NCBI GenBank assembly: GCA_902826815.1
Contig: CADEGF010000024.1
Span: 41,762-91,763, forward strand
DNA length: 50,002 nt
Direction: 5' to 3'
Source of the DNA: an uncultured Mycobacteriaceae bacterium
Lineage (GTDB): Bacteria > Actinomycetota > Actinomycetes > Mycobacteriales > Mycobacteriaceae
A program made the position numbers and the translations under genes. Numbering within the stretch: position 1 is the stretch's first letter; each line of letters opens with the position of its first letter. The notes under the pieces are model-generated. The model ran no database searches, was not told the origin of the DNA, and saw only the letters and a list, made by a program, of their open reading frames with translations. Positions 27,471-35,364 of the stretch are shown piece after piece.

Positions 27471-28397
27471 TCAGGTCAGCGCTCCGAGTCGGATCTGGGG
27501 GTTGAGCCAGGAGTACGCAAGATCGATCAAGAAGTTCAAGACGATGATCGCCGCCCCTGTGACGAGGACGACCGCCTGAATCACGGCAAAGTCTCTGCCG
27601 CGGATGGCCGTAACCATCAGGTTGCCGACACCTGGCCACCCGAAGACCGTCTCGACGACCAACGCACCGTTCACCAGCTGCGCGAGGAGCACGCCCGCGA
27701 CGGTGACGATCGGCAGCGCCGCATTCCGCAGTGCATGCTTGAGAACGACCGATAGCTCGGCGACTCCCTTACTCCGTGCCACTCGGACATACTCGGAGTC
27801 GAGTTGCTCGATCATCGTGCTGCGGGCGACCTGAGTCAGCACCCCTATCGGCCGCAACGACAGGGCGATGAGTGGCAGAATCCAGTACTGCACGCCTCCC
27901 GCGCCAGAGGTCGGCAGCACATTCAGGAAGACGGCGAAAACCGCGATTCCAGTGATGCCGACCCAGAAGTCGGGGACGCTCAGCGCCACCAAGGACGTCA
28001 GCCGAGTCGCGTTGTCCGCCTTCGTCCCCCGACGAGCAGCACCGATGCAGCCGATGAGGACGCCGACGACGGTGAAGATCACCGTCGCAACCGCGGCCAG
28101 CTGCAGCGTCGCGGGGTAACGGGCCATGACAACGCTCAGTGCGGAGTCGTTGTAGAGCAGCGACCGCCCAAAATCCAAATGCGCGACACCCTTGATGAAG
28201 TTCCACAGCTGGATGTAGACCGGCTGATCGAATCCGTTCGCTGCGTCGAACTGTCGAACCATCTCCTCGGTGGCGTCTTCTGGGAGATACAACCGCGCAG
28301 GACTACCGGTGAGACGAGACAGAACGAACACGAGCAAGACGATCCCAACCAAACTGAGCAGCCCGTGTAACGACCTCTGCAGTACGAAGCGCGTCAT
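27471..28397 (-). CDS. ABC transporter permease (DppB-like)
   Basis: 308-aa permease with an N-terminal helix (LLSLVGIVLLVFVLSRL), a periplasmic loop with FDQPVYIQLWNFIKGVAHLD and FGRSLLYN, and the EAA loop EYVRVARSKGVAELSVVLKH. The C-terminal FGWPGVGNLMVTAIRGRDF is diagnostic for DppB/OppB. It pairs with the DppC-like permease downstream. A 62-bp gap separates it from the binding-protein gene. Confidence 0.92.
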   Translation of the reverse strand: MTRFVLQRSLHGLLSLVGIVLLVFVLSRLTGSPARLYLPEDATEEMVRQFDAANGFDQPVYIQLWNFIKGVAHLDFGRSLLYNDSALSVVMARYPATLQLAAVATVIFTVVGVLIGCIGAARRGTKADNATRLTSLVALSVPDFWVGITGIAVFAVFLNVLPTSGAGGVQYWILPLIALSLRPIGVLTQVARSTMIEQLDSEYVRVARSKGVAELSVVLKHALRNAALPIVTVAGVLLAQLVNGALVVETVFGWPGVGNLMVTAIRGRDFAVIQAVVLVTGAAIIVLNFLIDLAYSWLNPQIRLGALT

Positions 28398-28459
28398 GCG
28401 TAACCCTTCGAATTGGCCTGCACTCAGTGGACGGTGACGAACGAGAGGCGCAGGTCGAC

Positions 28460-30034
28460 CTACGCGCTCTGTTCCTCACTGACGGTGAACTCTGAAATCG
28501 GCATGCGCTCCGACGTCGACGAATCCGGCTCGTAGTGAAGGAGGGGATTGGCGATGATCAGAGTGTTCTTCAGGTACGCGAGCGGAATCAGCGGCACGAC
28601 TTTCTCGAAGATGTATCGAGAAGCGGCCTGGAGCTTGGCTGCCCGATCGGCGCCGGACGCCGCCGAGCCCGCGGCCAAGAGCTCCTCCAGACCCTGATCA
28701 CACACGAGGCTTTGCGGGCCGTCGCATCCCAACTTCCCGGCAAGGCTGATGTACCCATCACCGAACGAGTTCCCGTGGACATTCTGAATGAGCTCGGGAT
28801 TCGCGGCGGGATCCTGAGGTTTGGCAATGACGGGAGCAGTGTCCTCGACCGTGGCGACCCGTGCGTTAAAGCCCACCGCGGTCAGCATGGCCCGCATCGT
28901 GTCGTCGACTTCGTTGCCGTTGGAGCCCCGGATACCCGTCTCACCGATGAGGTCGATCGTCTTGTCGACGGGGACACCGTCGGCCTTCGCCTCCGCAATC
29001 AACTTTTTCGCAGTCTCTGGTTGATAGTCCCACTTCACCGTCGGATCGTTACCGACCACCGAAGGCAGGAAGATCTCACTCGCCGGCTCTCCGAGACCGT
29101 TGTAGACGTTGTTGATGAGGGTCTGACGGTCGATCGCATAATTCAGTGCTCTGCGGATACGAATGTCGTTGAGCATTGGGACATCCAGATTGATCCGATA
29201 GTAGAGGGTCTCGGACACCGTGTAGGTGATTGCGCCCTCGGCCTTGGAATCCTGTGGGCCGATCGCCGCGGCCACGTCAACTTCGTGCGTCGAGGCCATC
29301 GCTGCCCGCACCGAGGACTCGGAGCGGAATTTGTAGTTCACCGATTCTATCTGCGGTGCGTCTCCCCAGTAATCGGCATAGCGAGTGACATTGAAATCAC
29401 TGCCTGGCGTGTAGCTGGTGAACTGGTATGGCCCCGTACCGACCGGCTTGGTCGCCTTTGTGAGCGGGTCGTCGGTCGGCGCGCCGATGTCGACGAATGC
29501 CATGCTCAACGGCAGGATTGGATCGGGCTTCTGCAGCAAGATGTCTACCGTGGTGTCGTCAACCGCTTTGGCGGACAACACATTGTCGGTCAGCACACTG
29601 CCGAGGGCGTAGCACTCCGCCTTCGGATTGATGACGCGATTCACCCACCAAGCCACCGCCTCCGCGTTGAACGGCCGACCGTCGTGGAAGGTGACACCGG
29701 GCCGCAATTTGAACGTCCACACCGTCGGTGACGTCTGTGTCCACGACAGCGCAAGTCGCGGTGACAGTGTGTTATCCCGGACATCGAGGTGTACCAACGG
29801 TTCAGTGATGTTGTCCACCAGAATCGGCCCATTAGCCGAGAGGTGAGAATCACACGGGTCCAGGCTCGACGGTTCGTTCTGAAGGACCACCCTGATTTGC
29901 GCACGACTGGAATCGACGGTGTTGTTGCCACCCGACGGACCACCGCACGCCGACACGAGAATTATCAGGGCGCAAGTCAGAATCCATACGCGCCTCGTGC
30001 GCGAATGCCTTCTGCTTGACGCAGCGTGATTCAC
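28460..30034 (-). CDS. ABC transporter substrate-binding lipoprotein (SBP family 5)
   Basis: 524-aa extracytoplasmic solute-binding protein. The signal has RR/HSRTRR followed by a hydrophobic core and lipobox VSAC (Cys30), so it is lipid-anchored outside the membrane. Family 5 blocks: NEPSSLDPCDSHLSANGP, VWTFKLRPGVTFHDGRPFNA, PVGTGPYQFTSYTPGSDF and DIRIRRALNYAIDRQTLINN. This class binds peptides, opines, nickel complexes or sugars; the ligand cannot be read from sequence. GTG 30034 has AAGGAA 6 nt before it and overlaps the UGSC gene stop (GTGA). The open frame upstream is a shadow of that gene. Confidence 0.92.
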   Translation of the reverse strand: MNHAASSRRHSRTRRVWILTCALIILVSACGGPSGGNNTVDSSRAQIRVVLQNEPSSLDPCDSHLSANGPILVDNITEPLVHLDVRDNTLSPRLALSWTQTSPTVWTFKLRPGVTFHDGRPFNAEAVAWWVNRVINPKAECYALGSVLTDNVLSAKAVDDTTVDILLQKPDPILPLSMAFVDIGAPTDDPLTKATKPVGTGPYQFTSYTPGSDFNVTRYADYWGDAPQIESVNYKFRSESSVRAAMASTHEVDVAAAIGPQDSKAEGAITYTVSETLYYRINLDVPMLNDIRIRRALNYAIDRQTLINNVYNGLGEPASEIFLPSVVGNDPTVKWDYQPETAKKLIAEAKADGVPVDKTIDLIGETGIRGSNGNEVDDTMRAMLTAVGFNARVATVEDTAPVIAKPQDPAANPELIQNVHGNSFGDGYISLAGKLGCDGPQSLVCDQGLEELLAAGSAASGADRAAKLQAASRYIFEKVVPLIPLAYLKNTLIIANPLLHYEPDSSTSERMPISEFTVSEEQSA

Positions 30035-31737
30035 GAGGCGTTCCTTGCAGACGTGTTCGTCACAGTCGGTGTCCGTGTTACTGGTTCGGTGTATGGGGCG
30101 ACCCGCGTGGGCATCAGAAGATCCTTCGCACGAATTGTGCCGACCACCACAATGGAGTACCACTCCGGCTTCTCGATGACCGGGAGCGTCATCCGGCGCG
30201 CCTCGTCGTCGGACAGGTCGAACAGCCAGCGCCATTCGGGCTTGACCTTCCCGTCCTGGTACAGCTTGCGCACAGGCTCGATCAATCGCGAGATTGGTTC
30301 CGTCCCTTGGTGATACATGAACTTCTCGAGCCCCCGCTTCGTGAAGCCAGCCTCAGCGATCGGGATCGCGTGTGGCGGCGGCATGAACAGGAGCCGCCCG
30401 AGCGAGCCGAACTCGGAATTGCCGCCGAGACTTGTGAAGTAGCCGCCGCTGTTGTTACCACCGCTGAATGATGCGACCGCACGGGCCAGCTGCTGAGGAT
30501 CGACGTGGCCCTGAATGCTGATGTCCCATTCGCCACTCGTGAAGAACACCGTTACAGCATCATCAGTCTCCTGGTAGCCCCGCGATACATGGTATGGCTC
30601 CCAAGGACTTTCGTCTTCGTTCTCTGCGACGACGACGATGTGCTTGCGGGTTGTGCCGATTGTGTCGAGGTCCATCACACCTGGGGCCCAGGAACCGATG
30701 TTCTTGAGGCAGCATACGATAGCGCGGCTGATCCGGATGTTGACTGCGTTCTGCTTGCCTGGACCCAGGCACGCCCGCTTGCCGTTGATGCCAAGCGATT
30801 GGCCGAGCGGTCCGTTCACCAGGACAAGCGGGGCATGGGCACTTGTCGACATCAACGCACCACGGGGAACGGGGCGCATATTCGCAATTGCGCGGAGGGC
30901 CGCCATGATCACCGGCATCTCCTCCGGGCGGCAGCCCGCCATGGCTGCGTTGACGGCCACCTTCTCAACCGTGGCTTCACCATTCCCCGGGGGAAGCAAG
31001 CAAACAACATCGTCTTTGTCGCCATCGACGCCGCCGATGAGCTCGTCGACGGCCTTCCGCGTCGGCGGCCACAGCGGATACCCATCGCCCCAGTCGCGGT
31101 CGAGGAAGTCCTGGTTGAAGTCAATGAGCGCATTGACGTCATCCGTACTCGAGTAGGTCCATGACCCGTTGCTCTTGCCGTTTGTGCTAACGCGGTTGGC
31201 GGTCGCGCCAGAGACCAACTGTGCAATTACCTCGTTGACAATCGGGTCAGTCTGAGAGATGGCCTGCGCCGCGTCGAGGTTGTTGTACACCTTGGGCACG
31301 ACGACGTAGTGCGGGTCCGGCATGGCGAAGGCCCTGGCACTTGCCTCGATGTCGTGCTCGAAGCCACTCGATGCAATGATTACCGTCGGCTTTCCTTTGC
31401 GCTCCAACTGAACGCAGTCGTGCGTGATCCACGAGGTGCATGAGCCACAGTCGGCGGTGCATCCGATCGCCGCATCACATTCAGCCGCTAGTTGGTCGAG
31501 CAACGCCGGCCCGCAGGGCATCGAGCCGCTGTAAAAGTTGAAGGTCACATTCGGAATTCGCTCCGCGATGAGCTCGGCCGTGCGCTTCAGCGCTACGTCG
31601 CCAAGCGCCTTTCCGTTCCAAAGCAGGCCCACGGTCTTGCCCTCAAGCGAGGCCAGCCGCGGCGCTGTCTTCACTGGTTTGCCACCGTGCCTCGATGGTG
31701 TCGGGTCCAGCACTTCGAGACGTTGAGAAGCTTCCAT
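30031..31737 (-). CDS. UGSC-family (Cys form of selenoprotein family) fusion protein
   Basis: 568-aa cytoplasmic protein with two parts. Residues about 30-190 form a UGSC domain: TVGLLWNGKALGDVALKR, FYSGSMPCGPALLDQL, then C97-G-S-C100 in ADCGSCTSW, and GKPTVIIASSGFEHDIEASA. In relatives the first Cys is selenocysteine; here the codon is TGT. The second part (about 212-555) is a domain I have seen only in uncharacterised proteins: DWGDGYPLWPPTRKAVDELI, GNGEATVEKVAVNAAMAGCR, and NGPLGQSLGINGKRACLGPG. A thiol-based redox or reductive role is inferred from the CxxC and the neighbouring TrxR-Trx gene. AGGAGG lies 8 nt before ATG 31737. It leads the ABC operon. Confidence 0.82.
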   Translation of the reverse strand: MEASQRLEVLDPTPSRHGGKPVKTAPRLASLEGKTVGLLWNGKALGDVALKRTAELIAERIPNVTFNFYSGSMPCGPALLDQLAAECDAAIGCTADCGSCTSWITHDCVQLERKGKPTVIIASSGFEHDIEASARAFAMPDPHYVVVPKVYNNLDAAQAISQTDPIVNEVIAQLVSGATANRVSTNGKSNGSWTYSSTDDVNALIDFNQDFLDRDWGDGYPLWPPTRKAVDELIGGVDGDKDDVVCLLPPGNGEATVEKVAVNAAMAGCRPEEMPVIMAALRAIANMRPVPRGALMSTSAHAPLVLVNGPLGQSLGINGKRACLGPGKQNAVNIRISRAIVCCLKNIGSWAPGVMDLDTIGTTRKHIVVVAENEDESPWEPYHVSRGYQETDDAVTVFFTSGEWDISIQGHVDPQQLARAVASFSGGNNSGGYFTSLGGNSEFGSLGRLLFMPPPHAIPIAEAGFTKRGLEKFMYHQGTEPISRLIEPVRKLYQDGKVKPEWRWLFDLSDDEARRMTLPVIEKPEWYSIVVVGTIRAKDLLMPTRVAPYTEPVTRTPTVTNTSARNAS

Positions 31738-31782
31738 CGAGCGTGCCTCCTACTAGCGGCTTGTCATATGTGATGTGCATCT

Positions 31783-31797
31783 TTCTGCACACCGGAA
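31783..31797. promoter_or_regulatory. IclR-type operator copy in the UGSC leader
   Basis: TTCTGCACACCGGAA matches the aceB element at 13 of 15 positions and keeps the TTC-G/CGGAA arms around a 5-bp centre. It lies 46-60 bp upstream of the UGSC start codon, probably downstream of the transcription start. Confidence 0.6.
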
Positions 31798-31832
31798 GTG
31801 ATCAGAAACACTAAATTTCTTTTGGTAGATAG

Positions 31833-31860
31833 ATGTTATCTCTTGCAAAGCGGAAGTCAA
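31833..31860 (-). promoter_or_regulatory. Predicted UGSC operon promoter with operator in the spacer
   Basis: On the minus strand TTGACT (31860-31855) and TAACAT (31838-31833) are 16 bp apart and resemble a SigA promoter. A variant of the 15-bp element, TCTTGCAAAGCGGAA on the plus strand (31841-31855), fills the spacer and touches the -35 box, so a bound regulator would block polymerase. Prediction by eye. Confidence 0.55.
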
Positions 31861-32093
31861 TGCCATCAAGGGTGTTTTTTTCCGTAGAACTGAATCTAAC
31901 TTCCACAATGCGATATTATTCAGGGACGGTCGATCCCAGTGCCGGACCCGATCTTCTGCGCTTCGAGCCTGGCTTACCAGGCGCCCGTGGCGGACCGGAA
32001 CTGCAACTCGCTTGCGGAGCAGGCTTTGCTGGGCCAAATACGCGACGGGGTGTTAGGGGTGCGACAACAACCTCCCAATGCGGAAGGTTTCCT

Positions 32094-33440
32094 TTAGAGG
32101 AAGGCCGCCAATTCCGCGAGCAACTTCGATTTCGGCTTGGCCCCGGCAATCGTGTGGACCACCACGCCGCTCCGGTAAATCTTCATGGTCGGAAGCGATG
32201 TCACTGAATACTCGGCTGCCGTTGCCGGGTTCTCGTCCACGTTGAGCTTCGCGACGACGAGACGGTCGGAGACCTCTCCCGCGACCTGGTCCAAGACCGG
32301 AAGAACCAGGCGGCATGGGCCGCACCACTCCGCCCAGAAATCGACGAGCACGGGCAGCTCGCTCTCCAGCACTTCGGTTTGGAAGTTCAACTCGGTGACG
32401 GTTCGAACCCGTGAGCCTGTTGACGGAATGATCCCGTTCGTCTCAATCGAACGTCCATCGCGGATGGCTGGTTGACCAGTTCGCTGGCTGCGGTTTTTGG
32501 ACTGACTGCCCTTTTCGGATAGGTAGCGCTCTGCGTCGAGCGCAGCCGCACATCCTGACCCCGCAGCCGTGATCGCTTGGCGGTAGGTGCGATCGACCAG
32601 GTCGCCTGCTGCGAAGACACCGTCGATGTTCGTGAACGTCGACCCGCCCTTCACTCGGACGTATCCCTCGTCGTCGAGGTCCACCTGATCGCGAACGAGA
32701 TCTGATCGTGGAGTATGGCCCACCGCGATGAAAAGGCCGGTGACGGCAAGTCGATGGTCAGCACCGCTTTCCGTGTGCTTGAGGTGCAGCCCGTCGACTC
32801 GATCCTCGCCGAGGATGTCGAATACCTCATGGTTCCACAGGAACTCGATGTCCGAGTTCGACATTGCGCGATCGACCATCACCCTGCTGGCCCGAAGTTC
32901 GTCCCGCCGATGGATGACGGTGACCTTCGATGCGAACCTCGTGAGGAACATCGCTTCCTCGAGCGCAGAGTCGCCGCCTCCGACCACTGCTATCTGCTGA
33001 TCCCGGAAGAACGCGCCGTCACACGTCGCGCACCAACTGACCCCTCGGCCGGACAGTCTGTCCTCACCGCCGAGTCCGAGCCGCCGGTATTCGGATCCCA
33101 TGGCAAGGATCACCGATCGTGCGACGTGCGTTTCGCCATCTATATCTGTGACGGATTTGAACTCGCCTGCAAGGTCAACGGCACTCACATCGTTCGCCAC
33201 AAAGTCGACGCCGAACTTCGCCGTCTGGAGTCTCATCTTCTGCATAAGCTCGGGTCCGGTGACGCCCTCGGGAAAACCAGGAAAGTTCTCCACGTCCGTA
33301 GTGGTCATCAGTGCACCGCCACTTGTGACCGAACCCTCGAAAACGAGGGGCACCAGATTCGCGCGCGCGGCGTACAGCGCCGCTGTATATCCAGCAGGGC
33401 CCGACCCGATGATGATGAGATCGCGGATCGTGTCGTTCAC
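32094..33440 (-). CDS. Thioredoxin reductase-thioredoxin fusion protein
   Basis: 448-aa bifunctional protein. Residues 1-310 are an NADPH-dependent thioredoxin reductase: FAD site IIGSGPAGY, redox pair C137-A-T-C140 (CATCDGAFF), NADPH site [12 protein letters not shown] and HRRDELRAS, and the C-terminal FAD motif [11 protein letters not shown] 35-residue polar linker leads to a complete thioredoxin (about 345-448) with W372-C-G-P-C376 and the cis-Pro segment [12 protein letters not shown]. Such a fusion is known from Mycobacterium leprae. GTG 33440 has GAGGAG 6 nt upstream. It sits between the UGSC operon and iclR, on the same strand as both, and likely supplies electrons to the UGSC protein. 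Confidence 0.94.
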   Translation of the reverse strand: MNDTIRDLIIIGSGPAGYTAALYAARANLVPLVFEGSVTSGGALMTTTDVENFPGFPEGVTGPELMQKMRLQTAKFGVDFVANDVSAVDLAGEFKSVTDIDGETHVARSVILAMGSEYRRLGLGGEDRLSGRGVSWCATCDGAFFRDQQIAVVGGGDSALEEAMFLTRFASKVTVIHRRDELRASRVMVDRAMSNSDIEFLWNHEVFDILGEDRVDGLHLKHTESGADHRLAVTGLFIAVGHTPRSDLVRDQVDLDDEGYVRVKGGSTFTNIDGVFAAGDLVDRTYRQAITAAGSGCAAALDAERYLSEKGSQSKNRSQRTGQPAIRDGRSIETNGIIPSTGSRVRTVTELNFQTEVLESELPVLVDFWAEWCGPCRLVLPVLDQVAGEVSDRLVVAKLNVDENPATAAEYSVTSLPTMKIYRSGVVVHTIAGAKPKSKLLAELAAFL

Positions 33441-33531
33441 AAGCGGCTCCTCTGCGCAGCGCTAAGCGTGAATGGCGAGCAGTTCCAGACCCATGCGACC
33501 ATAGACCATATTTTGTTCTACGGACTAGTAA

Positions 33532-33546
33532 TTCTGCATAGTGGAA
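33532..33546. promoter_or_regulatory. IclR-type operator copy upstream of the TrxR-Trx fusion
   Basis: TTCTGCATAGTGGAA matches the aceB element at 12 of 15 positions. It lies in the 207-bp gap between iclR and the TrxR-Trx gene, about 92-106 bp before the GTG start. The gap is AT-richer than the flanking genes. I could not define a convincing -35/-10 pair. Confidence 0.55.
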
Positions 33547-33647
33547 AAGTCGCCAACCCACCCGTCGGCCACGGTTCACCTCAGCGAAGGTTTACTAGGC
33601 GCCGATCGCCGCGCACTACTGGGCCGAACGCCGGCTACCGGGCCAGA

Positions 33648-34442
33648 TCACGCGTTGAGATTGGTTGCGAACGCCCGCGCGGCTATCTGTAGCGATTCAA
33701 ACGCGTGATCGAGGACCTGATCGCTCATCCGGGCAGCAGGCCCGGAGATCGACATCGCAAGCCGCAGTGGAGCATCGAGCACGGGAACTGCGATACACCG
33801 CACGCCTACCTCTTGCTCACCCTCATCAGTGGCGTACCCTCGCGTTCTGATCAGGTCGAGCTGCGCGAGCAGCTCAGGCACGTCCGTGATCGTTGATTCT
33901 GTCTGGACCGGCATTCCGGCGCGCTGAATGATTTCGCGCACCTTGACTTCTTCGAATTGCGCAAGCATGACTTTCCCAACTGCTGTGCAATGCAACGGGA
34001 CTCGCCGACCCACCTCTGTGAACATCCTCATTTGGTGTCGCGACGGCACCTGGGCCAAATAAACCGCGTGATCACAATCGAGCACTGCGAGATTCGCCGA
34101 TTCCCCGACCTCTGAAACCAGCTTCAACAGGTGCGGTCGTGCCCACGCAGCAAACATCTGAGTGGAGCCCTCGGCCAGCCGAGTCAGCCTCGGACCAACG
34201 GCGTATTGGCGCGACGGCTCCTGCCGCAGATAACCGAGGCCTACCAGAGTCCGCACCAGACGATGGATCGTCGGCAGCGGAAGTCCCGTGACATCCGCGA
34301 GTCGCGACAACCCCATCACACCACCGTTGTCCACTACCGTCTCCAGCAGCATGAAGGCCCTGCCAATCGACTGCACACCGCCCGCGCGGGATGAGCTTGT
34401 CTCGGCAGTGCTATCTGGTGCGACGTACGATTCGTCCAGCAT
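33648..34442 (-). CDS. IclR-family transcriptional regulator
   Basis: 264-aa regulator. The N-terminal winged helix-turn-helix (about residues 20-85) has QSIGRAFMLLETVVDNGGVM and LPTIHRLVRTLVGLGYLRQE. The C-terminal effector domain contains VPLHCTAVGKVMLAQF, RTRGYATDEGEQEVGVRCIA and VPVLDAPLRLAMSISGPAAR, all typical of IclR. Family members often control catabolic operons and bind small organic acids such as glyoxylate or pyruvate (E. coli IclR itself). ATG 34442 is the only good start. The promoter holds two copies of the 15-bp element, which suggests autoregulation and control of the whole 15-34 kb region. Confidence 0.93.
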   Translation of the reverse strand: MLDESYVAPDSTAETSSSRAGGVQSIGRAFMLLETVVDNGGVMGLSRLADVTGLPLPTIHRLVRTLVGLGYLRQEPSRQYAVGPRLTRLAEGSTQMFAAWARPHLLKLVSEVGESANLAVLDCDHAVYLAQVPSRHQMRMFTEVGRRVPLHCTAVGKVMLAQFEEVKVREIIQRAGMPVQTESTITDVPELLAQLDLIRTRGYATDEGEQEVGVRCIAVPVLDAPLRLAMSISGPAARMSDQVLDHAFESLQIAARAFATNLNA

Positions 34443-34478
34443 CAGGGCAGCCCCCTCGAACCAATCACGGCCCTCGAT

Positions 34479-34521
34479 TTCCGCATCAAGAAAGTTTACT
34501 CTTGTTTTCCGGTATTTCTGA
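34479..34521. promoter_or_regulatory. Two IclR-type operator copies in the iclR promoter
   Basis: TTCCGCATCAAGAAA (34479-34493) matches the aceB element at 11 of 15 positions. TTCCGGTATTTCTGA (34507-34521) contains a perfect half-site in the opposite orientation (TTCCGGTAT). They lie 37-79 bp upstream of the iclR start, where an autorepressor would bind. Confidence 0.5.
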
Positions 34522-34718
34522 AACGCATAGAGGGTCCTCAGAAGCGTTACGTTGCCTCAAGCGACGCCTCTGCGGTGTCGTTTACCGGCATCTACTCCTA
34601 CAGCAGCGAGTTCTTCGACTTCGTCGCGTTACCGCGGATTTCAACTGTTGATGCGCGCGGCCATCGCCTTTGTGAGCCGCTCGGCCAGGAGCGAAAAGGC
34701 AAGGCGCCCAGCGACCCT

Positions 34719-35261
34719 TCAGTTGCCGAAGAGACCGCCAGGCCCGAAGGGCGGTATCTGGAATGGCGAACCAGGCTTCGGCGCTTCAGTGGGTATGGCG
34801 TCGGCTTCCACTCGGATGTTCCCGCCCCATGCGTCGAGATGACCGACGTTGCAACCGCCCTCGATACCCTCGGCCTGCACCTTGATTGCGTGTGGTCCTG
34901 CCGGCATATCGGTCTTGACGCTGACCGTCTGCCCTGGCCCGACCCGTTGCCAATCGCCGAACGGGTACCACCCGGTGTCCGGATTGTCTTTGATCAGGCG
35001 CACGTTGATGTCCGAGCAGTGGCCTGCGTCCGCGGTGAAGGAGGCCTGCACCGTGCCGGCTCCCCCTGGCACGGTGAAGTTGACCTCGGGCTCCTGCGGG
35101 CATCGTTGACTGGTGTTCGGCTGACATTGCCCCACCCCAAGTGGCTGGTCGAGCAGGACGCCTGCCGAGGCGGGCCCCGCGAGGCCGACGCCGGCAATGC
35201 CTGCGCCTGAGGCGATCGCGGCGACGATAGCGAGGTTACGAACGGACTGTGAAAGTGTCAT
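34719..35261 (-). CDS. Secreted protein of unknown function
   Basis: 180-aa protein with a clear Sec signal peptide: hydrophobic residues 9-29 and a likely cut after A31-S-A33. The mature part has four Cys (CQPNTSQRC, HCSDIN, GGCNVGH) that could form disulphides and a beta-rich look (VNFTVPGGAGTVQASF, QTVSVKTDMPAGPHAIKVQ). The C-terminal tail is rich in Pro, Gly and Phe. I do not recognise a named domain. Start ATG 35261. It lies between iclR and the MFS gene with its own upstream region, and nothing ties it clearly to either. Confidence 0.8.
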   Translation of the reverse strand: MTLSQSVRNLAIVAAIASGAGIAGVGLAGPASAGVLLDQPLGVGQCQPNTSQRCPQEPEVNFTVPGGAGTVQASFTADAGHCSDINVRLIKDNPDTGWYPFGDWQRVGPGQTVSVKTDMPAGPHAIKVQAEGIEGGCNVGHLDAWGGNIRVEADAIPTEAPKPGSPFQIPPFGPGGLFGN

Positions 35262-35364
35262 GGGTGATCCACCATCCTCTGCGGAGTTGCTGTGGATCGA
35301 ACGTATGGGTTTGGGTCGCCGCTAGATATCGGGTGTTCACCTATATTTCAGTCCGCTCGGTGCC

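Larger units (their letters stand above)
31738..32093. other. Gene-free 356-bp regulatory region upstream of the UGSC operon
   Basis: AT-rich stretch between the TrxR-Trx stop and the UGSC start. An open frame on the minus strand (31753-32037) has no family resemblance and spans the promoter, so I do not call it. The region holds a predicted promoter and several copies of the 15-bp element, listed separately, plus a weaker TTCCG-N5-CTGAA copy at 31880-31894 and one at 31901-31915 that reads TATCGCATTGTGGAA on the minus strand. Confidence 0.6.

Noticed and set aside
31438-31449. Possible selenocysteine codon in the UGSC motif
   Set aside because: The codon read on the minus strand is TGT (Cys), not TGA. 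No in-frame stop occurs here, so selenocysteine insertion is not needed.
31753-32037. Open frame of 94 codons on the minus strand between the TrxR-Trx gene and the UGSC gene
   Set aside because: No family resemblance and no clear ribosome site. It covers the predicted promoter and operator copies, so it is more likely a chance frame.
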